This document shows positions 23,835 through 32,348 of a stretch of DNA of 64,000 nucleotides, one piece after another. Numbering within the stretch: position 1 is the stretch's first letter; every line of letters begins with the position of its first letter. The translations under genes and the position numbers were made by a program. The notes beneath the pieces are model-generated. The model was not told the DNA's origin and did no database searches. It saw only the letters and a program-made list of their open reading frames with translations. This stretch comes from Bacillota bacterium. GTDB lineage: Bacteria > Bacillota > Clostridia > Christensenellales > SZUA-584. The stretch spans positions 248,001 to 312,000 of the forward strand of contig JAEWRI010000038.1 in the NCBI GenBank assembly GCA_023460085.1, given 5' to 3'.

Positions 23835-25591
23835 TGCTTCGCCTCCTCGCGGTTCTGCTTCGCGAGCACGTTTGTGCCTTCGCCCCGCAGCGTCACTTCC
23901 GTCCATTCCTGCCCGAACTCGCGCGCCAGCAGTTCCAGCACGCGCGGCTGACAGAAGCCGCCCTGACAGCGGCCCATGCCCGCGCGGGTACGCCGTTTGA
24001 TGGCATCGATGGACGCGGGCGGCACGGGGGAGCGCATCGCATCCAATATCTCGCCCTCCGTGATGCTCTCGCACCGGCACACGATGCGACCAAAGGCCGG
24101 GTTTTTGCGGATCAGTTCGTCCTGCTGCTCCCGGCTCAAGTGCCGGAAGTCCACCTCGCGCTGACGGCGCGGCTGCCAGTTGGTCTTTTTAGCGACCGGC
24201 TTGCCCTGCTGTGCCGCGTGTTCCGTGAGGATACCCTCCACCATGCGCGCCACGGCGGGCGCGGAGGCGAGGCCGGGCGACTGGATGGCGCCCGCGTTGA
24301 TGAAGCCGTCGGTAATTTCCGACATGCCGATGACGAAGTCTTCCTTGTAATCCGCCGGGCGGTTGCCCGCGAAGTAGCGGATGATGTTGCCGTAGGAGAT
24401 GGTGCCATCGCCGCGGCCCATGGCGTAGGCCAGTTCCTCCGGCAGCGCGGAGAGGTCCTCCTTGTCGGGAATCTCCCGTGCGGAGGGGCCCATGAGAATG
24501 TTGCCCTCTGGGGTGCGGCACATGCCGCCGCCCTTGGTTTCGCTGTGCTGCAGCGTTCGTTTTACATCCGTGAAGGTGACTTCCTCGCACAGGCTGTCGT
24601 ATTCCGGCGTCGCGGCTTTGTCGAGCAGCGCGATGACGCCCTTGCGCGGGTGAATGGTGTAGCACCGGTCGCCCGCCATGGCGGATATCTCGTCCGCGTA
24701 TATGCCCGCGCAGTTGATGACGTACCTTGCGTGGACGATACCCCTGCTTGTAATTGCGCCTTTGACCGCGCCGTCTCCGGTCAGTATGCCCGCCACCGGG
24801 GTGTTCAGCCAGAAATTCACCCCGTTCATGGCGGCGTTTTCCGCAAGCGCCACCGTTACCTTGTGTGGCTCCACGAGGCCCATGGTGGGCAGCCAGAACC
24901 CCAGCTTTACCTTGCCGTTGTAGCCAGCGCGCACAAGGCCGGGTTCCAGCTCGCACGCGCGCTTGCCGTTCACGAGCTCCGCGCCGGGAACACCGTTCTT
25001 CCTTGCCAGACTGTAAGCATATCGCAGTGCGGGCTTCAGCCACCACTTTGTCACGAAGCCCATTGCGCCGGAACGCTGCAGCTCGAAGCCCAGCTCCTCC
25101 GCCCAAGCGTCGTACATGTGGTTGCCTTCCACGTTGAGTTTCGCTTTAAGCGTACCGGGTTTGGCCGCATGGCCGGGATGAATGTTGCCGTTGTTGGCTT
25201 TGGTCGCACCCACGGCCACGTCGTCGCCCATCTCCGCGACCAGTATGGAAAGGTCGTACTTGGATAGTTCCCGCGCGATGCCGCAGCCCGTGACGCCCGC
25301 ACCCACGATGAGTACGTCCACGTCCGCCACCACGCCTTTGGCCTCGCCCTGCGCGCGCAGAGCGCTGTAGTCCTTGCGCGGTATGGCAACACCTTTTGCC
25401 GTCATGTCGCTGACCACGTTACGAACGCCATCGAGCTTCGCGGCCTTGTGTCCCACGGCGACCACCTGCTGCCAGCTTACGCACTCGCCCGTGAGCGCCA
25501 CGATGCCGCGGCTGTCCATTTCGGCTTTCAGCCGGATGCCCGGGAACGCTTTTTCCAGCTGCTGTTGAATCGTTTTTGACAACGCTTTCAC
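23831..25591 (-). CDS. GlpA-like FAD dehydrogenase with BFD domain
   Basis: 586 residues. Order: an N-terminal BON-like segment (about 5-65), a DAO-type FAD domain (about 90-440, with DVLIVGAGVTGCGIARELS and NAGAIQSPGLASAPAVA), and a C-terminal BFD-like iron-sulphur domain (about 490-550) with CRCE, then RCQGGFC. Anaerobic glycerol-3-phosphate dehydrogenase GlpA shares the DAO and BFD parts. Substrate oxidation by the DAO domain is likely; glycerol-3-phosphate is one candidate given the FGGY kinase across the promoter region. It starts 10 bases after the regulator gene. Confidence 0.88.
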   Translation of the reverse strand: MKALSKTIQQQLEKAFPGIRLKAEMDSRGIVALTGECVSWQQVVAVGHKAAKLDGVRNVVSDMTAKGVAIPRKDYSALRAQGEAKGVVADVDVLIVGAGVTGCGIARELSKYDLSILVAEMGDDVAVGATKANNGNIHPGHAAKPGTLKAKLNVEGNHMYDAWAEELGFELQRSGAMGFVTKWWLKPALRYAYSLARKNGVPGAELVNGKRACELEPGLVRAGYNGKVKLGFWLPTMGLVEPHKVTVALAENAAMNGVNFWLNTPVAGILTGDGAVKGAITSRGIVHARYVINCAGIYADEISAMAGDRCYTIHPRKGVIALLDKAATPEYDSLCEEVTFTDVKRTLQHSETKGGGMCRTPEGNILMGPSAREIPDKEDLSALPEELAYAMGRGDGTISYGNIIRYFAGNRPADYKEDFVIGMSEITDGFINAGAIQSPGLASAPAVARMVEGILTEHAAQQGKPVAKKTNWQPRRQREVDFRHLSREQQDELIRKNPAFGRIVCRCESITEGEILDAMRSPVPPASIDAIKRRTRAGMGRCQGGFCQPRVLELLAREFGQEWTEVTLRGEGTNVLAKQNREEAKQ

Positions 25592-25601
25592 CTGCCTTGT
25601 A

Positions 25602-26567
25602 TCAATAGAACTGCGGCGCCATCTTGAATTCGATGACCAGCCGTTGAATGTGCGATATGAAGTTTCCGGCGAGGTAGTTTTTGAGGATGCCGCCGATGCC
25701 GTAGTTGTTTTTGTTCACGAGTATAACGGGCTGCTTCAGCTTTTCGGCCTTCTCGCCCTCTACCGGTGTTGAGGATACGTCTCCCATGGAGATGCGCCGT
25801 TCTCCCGCAAAGAACATGTTGTTGAGGTTGGGCTGCGGGGAAGTCAGCTCGCCCTGCAAAATAACGGCTTCCACGCTGCCCGAAAGGAACGCAAAGTTGC
25901 ACGAAATATACGGCATCTCGATGAGCTTTACGGCTTTGCCGCGGCACGCCTGCTGCGTCAGCTCCCACTGGTCGCTGCTTGCGGGGTCTGCCGCTACCGT
26001 CATGCCGTCCTGAACCTCGGCGACGCCCGGTTTGCTGATATACAGCGTATAAGGATAGGAGTATTCGCACGCTTCCAGCGGGAAGGCGATCATAAGCTCC
26101 GGGTGTTGCGCCATCGCTTCCTCCGCCGCGCTGCGCGTCACCACCACAAAGTCGTACACCTCGCGCAGCAGCGCCGCCACGCGGTTCTTTGCGCCCTGCA
26201 CGAAGGCGAACGTAAAGGGCACGCTGCATTTGCTCATGGCCTGGCAGATGCCGGTGGCCAGCCCGGCGTGGTGAATGCTTAGAGGCGTGGGCATGGAGCC
26301 GGTGATGAAGTGCAGCCCGGCGTTGTCGAACAGCTTGCCCTCCTCTTTGGCAACGAGGAACGTGCCGTTTTTGCCGCGCCTGTCAAGCGCGACGGCGCCC
26401 GCCTGCTCCAGGCTGTCGAGCGCGTTCTGCACGATGCCGCGTGAGCATTCGAAAAGCTCCGTGTACTCCTGAATGGTGGGAATTTTGGCGTCCAGCTCCG
26501 TTTCAAGCATGAACCGCGCGATGTGCGTGCGGATCAGCCAGTCTTTTTTGTAGTGGAGGTTACTCAT
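25602..26567 (-). CDS. YhfZ-like GntR-type regulator
   Basis: 321 residues. An N-terminal winged helix-turn-helix (about 25-75, TIQEYTELFECSRGIVQNALDSL) is followed by a C-terminal domain resembling a periplasmic-binding fold, as in YhfZ. It is the first gene of the redox operon, so it probably controls the operon and itself. Two GTAC-N8-GTAC palindromes lie between it and the divergent kinase gene: one 19 bases before its own ATG and one between the kinase -35 and -10 boxes, consistent with a repressor. AGAGGCGG precedes the ATG. Confidence 0.85.
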   Translation of the reverse strand: MSNLHYKKDWLIRTHIARFMLETELDAKIPTIQEYTELFECSRGIVQNALDSLEQAGAVALDRRGKNGTFLVAKEEGKLFDNAGLHFITGSMPTPLSIHHAGLATGICQAMSKCSVPFTFAFVQGAKNRVAALLREVYDFVVVTRSAAEEAMAQHPELMIAFPLEACEYSYPYTLYISKPGVAEVQDGMTVAADPASSDQWELTQQACRGKAVKLIEMPYISCNFAFLSGSVEAVILQGELTSPQPNLNNMFFAGERRISMGDVSSTPVEGEKAEKLKQPVILVNKNNYGIGGILKNYLAGNFISHIQRLVIEFKMAPQFY

Positions 26568-26585
26568 AGCCGCCTCTTTCTCTAA

Positions 26586-26603
26586 AGTACAAATTTTTGT
26601 ACT
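26586..26603. promoter_or_regulatory. Palindromic operator 1 (GTAC-N8-GTAC)
   Basis: AGTACAAATTTTTGTACT is symmetric at 8 of 9 base pairs. It lies 19 bases upstream of the YhfZ-like gene start codon. Confidence 0.65.
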
Positions 26604-26764
26604 AACAATAGTTTATCCCGCCGCGATGCGTTTGTCAATCGTCCGCTGCCCGATGAAGGAGCGTAAGACACTTTTAAGCGGCGATTTGGTCCAAATTTAG
26701 CGAGGAAAATGCGGGCGCGGCTGAATAATCGGTTTCAAAGCGGTTTTTTACGGCAGAGACATAC

Positions 26765-26793
26765 TTGCATTAAAGTACGGAATATTGTACACT
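26765..26793 (+). promoter_or_regulatory. Promoter of the FGGY kinase gene
   Basis: TTGCAT (26765-26770), a 17-base spacer and TACACT (26788-26793), 24 bases before the kinase start codon. The spacer contains operator 2. Confidence 0.6.
26774..26791. promoter_or_regulatory. Operator 2 (GTAC-N8-GTAC)
   Basis: AGTACGGAATATTGTACA keeps the two GTAC half-sites at the same 8-base separation as operator 1 and sits between the kinase -35 and -10 boxes, a repressing position. Confidence 0.6.
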
Positions 26794-26816
26794 TTGCATC
26801 TAAGGAGGTGCGTACA

Positions 26817-28391
26817 ATGTCGTCCAATCCTCTGGTGCTGACATTTGATATCGGCACGCAAAGCGCCCGCGCCATGCTCGTGGACAGCCGCGGCAGCGTG
26901 GTTTGCAAGGCGCAGCAACCGTTTGAGAAACCCTACCTTTCCCCGCAGCCCGGCTGGGCCGAGCAGGACCCCGATATGTACTGGAACTGCTTATGCACGA
27001 TGAGCCGCAAGCTGAAGGCCGAAAACGAAGCGCTCTGGCCGGATATCATCGCGGTCACCTGCACGTGCATCCGCGCGACCACCGTCTGTCTGGATAAGCA
27101 GGGACGGCCGCTGCGCAGCGCGATTGTGTGGCTGGATAAGCGCGTCGCCGAGGACCTGCCGCCCATGCCCGCCGCCACGCGCTTCGCGCTGACGATGATT
27201 GGTATGACGCAGACAGTGGAAACCATCCGCGGGCATATGGCCTGCAACTGGATTATCCGCAACCAGCCGGAAATCTGGGCGAAGACGGATAAATATGTGC
27301 TGCTTTCGGCATACCTCAACCTGCGCTTTACCGGAGTGCTCGCCGACTCCACGGCAAACACCGTGGGCGTCGTGCCGTTCGATACGCAGAACGGACGGTG
27401 GCTGGGCAAAAAGGATTTTGCGCGCAGCGTATACCTGCTGGAGGACGATAAGCTCATCGACCTCGTGCAGCCCGGCGAGCGCATCGGCGCGATTACAAAG
27501 CAAGCCGCCGAAGCCACGGGCATTCCGCAGGGTACGCCGTACATCGTTACCGGCGCGGACAAGGCCTGCGAGACGCTGGGCCTTTCCTGTACGGACGAAA
27601 CCAGTGCGGCATTGAGCTTTGGCACTACCGCCACGGTGGAAATCGCCACGAAGCGCTACGTGACGCCTGCACCGCTCTTCCCGCCCTATACCGCCATCTA
27701 TGGCGGCTATCTGCCGGAGGTAGAGACCTTCCGCGGCTACTGGCTGCTTTCATGGTTCAGCCGCGAATTTGCCGCAAGAGAGATGGAGGAAGCCAAAGCG
27801 CTGGGGTGCAGCGCGGAGGAGCTGCTGAACAAGCGGCTGAAGGAGATACCGCCCGGCTGCGACGGGTTGGTGTTTCAGCCCAGCTTCACACCCGATATGT
27901 CCACGCCGCACGCGAAGGGCGCGGTTATCGGTTTTTCGGACGTGCATACGCGCATCCACTTGTATCGTTCCATCATCGAAGGAATCAACTTCAGCCTCAT
28001 GGAGGGGCTTTATCAGCTTGAAAAGCGCGGCAAGTTCAAGGTAAAGAAGCTGTTCGTAGCAGGCGGCGGCAGCCGCAGCGATGAAATCTGCCAGATTACC
28101 GCCAACATGTTTGGTCTGCCGGTAAACCGCACCCAGACCCATGAAGTCAGCGGCCTTGGCAGCTCGCTGACGGCGTTCGTCTCCACGGGCGTCTACGGCG
28201 GCTATCCCGACGCGCTGAAGAATATGGTGCATGTCAAGGACGTTTTTCAGCCTGACATGGCCGAACAAAGCGTATATATCCGTCTGTACGAAGAGATTTA
28301 CCGCAAGGTGTTCGAAAATCTTGCCCCCCTGTACGAGAAGCTGGACGGCATCATTCATACCCGGAATCATGCCGGAAGCGAACAATATTGA
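26817..28391 (+). CDS. FGGY-family carbohydrate kinase
   Basis: 524 residues from the ATG at 26817 with TAAGGAGGTG upstream. The N-terminal domain shows LTFDIGTQSARAMLVD and WAEQDPDMYW; the C-terminal FGGY domain has LFVAGGGSRSDEICQITANM and VSGLGSSLTAFV. The family phosphorylates glycerol, xylulose, gluconate and similar sugars or polyols. It is divergent from the YhfZ-like/GlpA-like operon and shares its palindromic operators, so the kinase probably supplies or removes the substrate of that pathway. Exact substrate is not evident. Confidence 0.9.
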   Translation: MSSNPLVLTFDIGTQSARAMLVDSRGSVVCKAQQPFEKPYLSPQPGWAEQDPDMYWNCLCTMSRKLKAENEALWPDIIAVTCTCIRATTVCLDKQGRPLRSAIVWLDKRVAEDLPPMPAATRFALTMIGMTQTVETIRGHMACNWIIRNQPEIWAKTDKYVLLSAYLNLRFTGVLADSTANTVGVVPFDTQNGRWLGKKDFARSVYLLEDDKLIDLVQPGERIGAITKQAAEATGIPQGTPYIVTGADKACETLGLSCTDETSAALSFGTTATVEIATKRYVTPAPLFPPYTAIYGGYLPEVETFRGYWLLSWFSREFAAREMEEAKALGCSAEELLNKRLKEIPPGCDGLVFQPSFTPDMSTPHAKGAVIGFSDVHTRIHLYRSIIEGINFSLMEGLYQLEKRGKFKVKKLFVAGGGSRSDEICQITANMFGLPVNRTQTHEVSGLGSSLTAFVSTGVYGGYPDALKNMVHVKDVFQPDMAEQSVYIRLYEEIYRKVFENLAPLYEKLDGIIHTRNHAGSEQY

Positions 28392-28412
28392 ATTCAATAA
28401 AGGAGAAATACC

Positions 28413-28634
28413 ATGGCCAAGTTTACACGCGAATCACTGGTAGACGACATTTTAAAAGACTCGGCGGCGGTGCAGGTGCTGGATTCCCATATGCCCGGCG
28501 TCACCAAAAACCCCGCCATCAAGATGGTGCGCAAGTTCACGCTGGAGAAGCTTACGCGCATCCCGCAGGCGAACCTGTCCTCGGAAGCGCTGGATAAGCT
28601 GCTCGCGGAGATCAACGCGAAGGTCGGCGAATAG
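28413..28634 (+). CDS. Small helical protein following the kinase
   Basis: 73 residues, 21 bases after the kinase stop, with AAGGAGAAA before the ATG. The sequence (VDDILKDSAAVQVLDSHMPG, then FTLEKLTRIPQANLSSEALDKLLAEIN) looks like a compact helical unit of the type I recall as a C-terminal appendage of some sugar-active enzymes. Here it stands alone. No catalytic residues are visible; it may bind or stabilise a pathway enzyme. Confidence 0.75.
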   Translation: MAKFTRESLVDDILKDSAAVQVLDSHMPGVTKNPAIKMVRKFTLEKLTRIPQANLSSEALDKLLAEINAKVGE

Positions 28635-28741
28635 CTGACTTCGCAACGGAAAACAATTTCTAAGCCGCATACGGCTGCCGGTACTGCGGCGGAGCAAGCT
28701 CTGCCGCGTGCAGACATCGTATCGCGGCTGATGATCGTTTT

Positions 28742-29728
28742 TTATTGCGCGTCGCGGACAGCGCCCGTTTGCGCGCCCCATTTTCCGCAGCGATCGCCCC
28801 AGTGCGCCACGGCTTCGCCTCCGGAAAACAGCTGCACCACCTCGCAGCGGTTGGCGCATCCGGAGCACTCGAAGCTGCGCGCCGCACAGTCCGCACGTAC
28901 GTCCGCAAATCCGCGAAACTGCGTCTGTTCACCCGCCTCCGCCCTATGCTCCGCCGCAAGCAGCGCCGCCCCATACGCCCCCATCACGTCATAGTACTGC
29001 GGAATCAGCAGCCTGCAGCCCAGCGCCTTTTCGAAAGCCGCGCACATCCCGGCATTGGCGGCCACGCCGCCCTGAAACATCACCGGCGTTTCCAGCACAC
29101 GGTTGCGCGCGAGGTTGGCCAGAAAATTACGTACCAGCGCCTCACACAGACCGGCGACGATATCTTCCACGCAGTGCCCCGCCTGCTGCTTGCTCACCAT
29201 GTCGGACTCCGCGAACACCGCGCAGCGCCCCGCGACACGAACCGGAGATTTCGCCCGCAGCGCGTAACCGCCCAGCTCCTCCACCGCAAGGCCGAGCCGC
29301 GCCGCCTGCCTGTCCAGAAACGACCCGGTTCCCGCCGCGCAGACGGTGTTCATCGCGAAATCCATCACCGCGCCTTCCCGCACGAAGATGAGCTTGGAAT
29401 CCTGTCCGCCTATCTCCAATATGGTGCGCACTCCCGGCGACATCCGACACGAAGCTGCCGCATGCGCCGTAATCTCATTCTTGACCACATCCGCGCCCGC
29501 CACCACGGCGGCCAGCCGGCGCCCGCTGCCCGTGGTGCCGCAGCACACAATCTCGGCACGCTCTCCCGCTGCTTCTTCCACCATCTTCAGCCCTTTGACC
29601 ACCGCGTCGATGGGGCGTCCCTCCGTGCGCAGGTACAGCCTGCTCACCACAGAACCGTCTTCGTCCAGCAGCACCAGCTTTGTGCTGACGGAGCCCACAT
29701 CGATACCCAGGCTGCACCGCCGCCTCAC
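28742..29728 (-). CDS. BadF/HgdC-type ATPase (dehydratase activase-like)
   Basis: 328 residues. ASKHA fold motifs: GIDVGSVSTKLVLLDEDG, CGTTGSGR, LEIGGQDSKL, and MNTVCAAGTGSFLDRQAARLG with the cluster-ligand Cys, plus AVFAESDMVS. A C-terminal extension adds CSGCANRCE. HgdC-type activases use a [4Fe4S] cluster and ATP to inject an electron into 2-hydroxyacyl-CoA dehydratase. No dehydratase alpha/beta genes are nearby; the two upstream genes encode DUF2229-like partners, so the target is unknown. Overlaps the upstream gene by 4 bases. Confidence 0.88.
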   Translation of the reverse strand: MRRRCSLGIDVGSVSTKLVLLDEDGSVVSRLYLRTEGRPIDAVVKGLKMVEEAAGERAEIVCCGTTGSGRRLAAVVAGADVVKNEITAHAAASCRMSPGVRTILEIGGQDSKLIFVREGAVMDFAMNTVCAAGTGSFLDRQAARLGLAVEELGGYALRAKSPVRVAGRCAVFAESDMVSKQQAGHCVEDIVAGLCEALVRNFLANLARNRVLETPVMFQGGVAANAGMCAAFEKALGCRLLIPQYYDVMGAYGAALLAAEHRAEAGEQTQFRGFADVRADCAARSFECSGCANRCEVVQLFSGGEAVAHWGDRCGKWGAQTGAVRDAQ

Positions 29729-30813
29729 GCCGGTCTCCTTTTTCGCCGCGCCTCCAGCATATCCAGAAACGCCTCGATGCGCGTGGCATAGCCTGCCTCC
29801 GCCGCCGCTTCGTCGAACACCAGCTTCAGCACCGGGAAGTCACCGCGGCGGGACACCTCCGGCAGCGCGCATGCCGCGACGATTTCGGGCATGCAGCCGC
29901 TCGGAAAGATTTGTATCGCGCCGTCGAAACCACGACGCGCACAGAGCTCCGCAAAGCCCACGGTTTCCTGCGCGTGCCCGCCGATGGCACACGGCAGATA
30001 TGGGCGCGCCGCGCCGCGCTCCGCGCGCGCGTTCATGCCCAGTGGCTTCAGCGCCAAATCCCGCAGCCACCAGCTGGGCGTCAGCAGCCGCGCGGTAGCC
30101 ACGCCCGCGTCCATCAGGGTTTCTTCAATATATAGGTTGGCGAAAGGCTCTATCATGGAGTAAATCTCCCCCACCAGCGCGACGCGCAGCGGACGCCTTG
30201 AAGCGTCGGCGGGCAGGGCGCGCAGCCGCGACAAAAACGTTGCAAGGGCTTGCGCAGTCTGCGCCGTACCGCGGCAGGAAGCCGCCGCCCGGCGGCAGTC
30301 GGCAAGCAGCCTGCGGCACGCCCCGCGTTCCGCTTCTCTGCCGGCCTGACGGTGTGCCTCCGCGTCCAGCGCGTCGGCAAGCCGCAGCACGTGCAGCGCC
30401 CTGCGCAGCGCCAGCAGCGTACGCGGCGCGGAGAGCGTACCTGCCCGACGGATGCACCCCAGCCGTTCCAGCAGCGCGCTCAATCCGACTTCTCCCGGCG
30501 CGTCCGCCACAATGAACTGAATACGGCTGCCCTGTTTTTCGAGCGCCCTCATTTGCAGTTCGCAGTATTCGCCGAAACGGCATGGGCCGCAGCTGCCGGT
30601 AATCAGTATCGTATCCGCCCCGCGCGCCACTGCGGCGGCGTAGTTGCCCATCATCAATTTAAAGGGCAGACACATTTCGTCGGGCGAAACCTGTGCGCCT
30701 GCCGCCAGCGCTGTCCGATTGTTCTCGGGCGGCACACAGGGAATGCCCGTATCCTCAAAGAACGCTTTCGCCGCAAGCGTAATGTTGCCCATCTGAGGGA
30801 ATGTAATGACCAC
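29725..30813 (-). CDS. DUF2229-like dehydratase-related protein
   Basis: 362 residues from a GTG at 30813 with GGAAAGGAGAA upstream. It opens ITFPQMGNITLAAKAFF, as in the DUF2229/2-hydroxyacyl-CoA-dehydratase-related family. Conserved Cys motifs are SPDEMCLPFKL, ITGSCGPCRFGEYC and IFPSGCMPE, likely binding an iron-sulphur cluster. The middle region (about 125-200) is Arg/Ala-rich and variable. Its first 59 bases overlap the upstream paralogous gene. In many Clostridia these parts are fused in one very large protein with BadF domains; here they are three genes. Confidence 0.8.
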   Translation of the reverse strand: MVITFPQMGNITLAAKAFFEDTGIPCVPPENNRTALAAGAQVSPDEMCLPFKLMMGNYAAAVARGADTILITGSCGPCRFGEYCELQMRALEKQGSRIQFIVADAPGEVGLSALLERLGCIRRAGTLSAPRTLLALRRALHVLRLADALDAEAHRQAGREAERGACRRLLADCRRAAASCRGTAQTAQALATFLSRLRALPADASRRPLRVALVGEIYSMIEPFANLYIEETLMDAGVATARLLTPSWWLRDLALKPLGMNARAERGAARPYLPCAIGGHAQETVGFAELCARRGFDGAIQIFPSGCMPEIVAACALPEVSRRGDFPVLKLVFDEAAAEAGYATRIEAFLDMLEARRKRRPA

Positions 30814-31690
30814 CGCTTCTCCTTTCCAGCATGTCGGCGAAAGCCTCCAGCCGCGTATCCAGCCCAGCCTCGCCCGTGTGTTCGTCCAGCTTCACCACCA
30901 TCATCGGCAGGTCGCCCGCCGCGTGCGCTGCCAGCTCCGCCACCACCGCGTCCACGCCGCACGAAAACGCCGAAACGTAGAGCACACCCTCCACCAGACC
31001 GGATGCGCAAAGATAGGCCGCCGCGCCGTAGTAGCGCCGGGCGAAATACCAGAACGGCGCTTTATACAGATCCGCCGCCGCGCGCGAGATGTCGGCTTCC
31101 GCCACGTCCTCCTCCGTATAAGCACCGATGTCAAGGCGCGCAAGCTTGCCCAGCAGGTCCATGCTGACGAATCGATCGTATAGGTTGTAGGCGTGCCCGA
31201 TGAGTGCGATGCGCCGCCTGCCCCGGATCTCGGGCTGCGATACCGCCCATGCCCGCTGTGCGCACAGCGCCTTCGCAATAGCTTCATCAACACCCCGCCT
31301 GTGCCCAACCGCTTTCGCGGCGGAACGCGCCCAGCCCTCCGGCACCTCCAGCGATTTTACCGGCGCGTCCAGCAGCGGCAGATCCGGCAGCGTCCCTCGC
31401 AGCATGTCCGGCAGGCCGCACAGCAGCGGGCACAGCGTCAGCCCCTTCTCCATGCGCAGAAAGCGCGGCGCAAGCACCGCGTCACAGCGGCCCTTAAGCC
31501 ATGCGGCATGGCCGTGAAACACCTTCACGGGGAGGCACGCTTCATCCGCGCAGCAAAGCGCACCCGCGTCCAGTATCTGCCGGTTGGTGTCGGGTGAAAC
31601 AACGACACGCACATCCAGCGCCTCGAAAAAGGCCCGCACAAAGGCATGGTATTTAAAATAGAGCAGCGCTTTTGGAATACCCACCGTCAT
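30755..31690 (-). CDS. DUF2229-like acyl-CoA dehydratase activase-related protein
   Basis: 311 residues counted from the ATG at 31690 (MTVGIPKALLYFKYH), the position where family members begin; an upstream TTG at 31726 would add 12 residues but neither has a good ribosome site. Cysteines cluster in CCADEACLPVKVFHGH, TLCPLLCGLP and SAFSCGVDA. It is paralogous in plan to the next gene and overlaps it by 59 bases. Probably the first subunit of a three-part ATP-dependent electron-activation complex; substrate unknown. Confidence 0.78.
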   Translation of the reverse strand: MTVGIPKALLYFKYHAFVRAFFEALDVRVVVSPDTNRQILDAGALCCADEACLPVKVFHGHAAWLKGRCDAVLAPRFLRMEKGLTLCPLLCGLPDMLRGTLPDLPLLDAPVKSLEVPEGWARSAAKAVGHRRGVDEAIAKALCAQRAWAVSQPEIRGRRRIALIGHAYNLYDRFVSMDLLGKLARLDIGAYTEEDVAEADISRAAADLYKAPFWYFARRYYGAAAYLCASGLVEGVLYVSAFSCGVDAVVAELAAHAAGDLPMMVVKLDEHTGEAGLDTRLEAFADMLERRSGGHYIPSDGQHYACGESVL

Positions 31691-31740
31691 GCGGTTAGGT
31701 TTCGCGTTTGCTTGGGAAATATACAATCGGATTCACGGCA

Positions 31741-31771
31741 TAAAAATTGGGTGGGCCACCAGAGCCCACCC
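31741..31771 (-). terminator. Terminator after a short peptide frame
   Basis: A perfect 8-bp stem, GGGTGGGC (31749-31756) with GCCCACCC (31764-31771), followed on the minus strand by AATTTTTA. Confidence 0.65.
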
Positions 31772-31776
31772 GCTGC

Positions 31777-31854
31777 TCACACACCTGGATTGAAAATCGC
31801 TTTCCAAAATTCCAGGCTCATGATCCGGAAGTCAAGTTTATGCTTGTTCAACAT
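31777..31854 (-). CDS. Possible 25-residue peptide or gene remnant
   Basis: An ATG at 31854 with GAGGTG six bases upstream opens a 25-residue frame (MLNKHKLDFRIMSLEFWKAI and five more) ending six bases before a strong terminator hairpin. The frame stays open about 16 codons further upstream without a start codon, so this may instead be the C-terminal scrap of a lost gene. Its position after the Nudix gene and before the DUF2229 gene, with its own ribosome site and terminator, makes a small real product possible. Confidence 0.35.
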   Translation of the reverse strand: MLNKHKLDFRIMSLEFWKAIFNPGV

Positions 31855-31916
31855 ATCCTTCACCTCGGGATTAGTTTGACCCGAACGATTCAGAATATGC
31901 GCTCGGCATTAATTTT

Positions 31917-32348
31917 TTAAAAGGCGCCCAGCTGACGCGCCTGCTCCACCAGCAGCGGCTGTATCTGCGGATACGTCCAGTTCTTCGGCAGCTCGTTCGC
32001 CAGAATCACCTCTCCGATCTCATGCTCCAGCCCCGCGCCGAAGCCGTCTATCCGAGCGTAAAACAGTTGTCCGAAACGCAAACCCTCCGCGCTTTCAACG
32101 GAGTAGAAGCACACCGGTTTCAGCAAAAACGCCGTTGCGCCCGTCTCCTCGCGCAGTTCGCGGGCAGCCGCTTCCGCGGGGCTTTCGCCGGGTTCCCGAT
32201 GCCCGCCCGGAACCTCCAGCGTATCCCGCTCCCGGTGCCTGCACAGCACCCACCTGCCGCCATGCCGCGCGATGACGACCGCGAATTCGATCTTTTCATC
32301 GTCCGCGGCGTCGTGGAACGCAACCCGCATCTCTTTCCGCCGTATCAT
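31917..32348 (-). CDS. Nudix hydrolase
   Basis: 143 residues from the ATG at 32348, overlapping the preceding stop by 4 bases. The complete Nudix box GGHREPGESPAEAAARELRE followed by ETGA (about residues 48-71) predicts magnesium-dependent hydrolysis of a nucleoside diphosphate linked to another moiety. The MutT-type subfamily members clean oxidised nucleotides, but the substrate cannot be told. Co-transcribed with a GNAT acetyltransferase and the DUF815 ATPase. Confidence 0.88.
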   Translation of the reverse strand: MIRRKEMRVAFHDAADDEKIEFAVVIARHGGRWVLCRHRERDTLEVPGGHREPGESPAEAAARELREETGATAFLLKPVCFYSVESAEGLRFGQLFYARIDGFGAGLEHEIGEVILANELPKNWTYPQIQPLLVEQARQLGAF

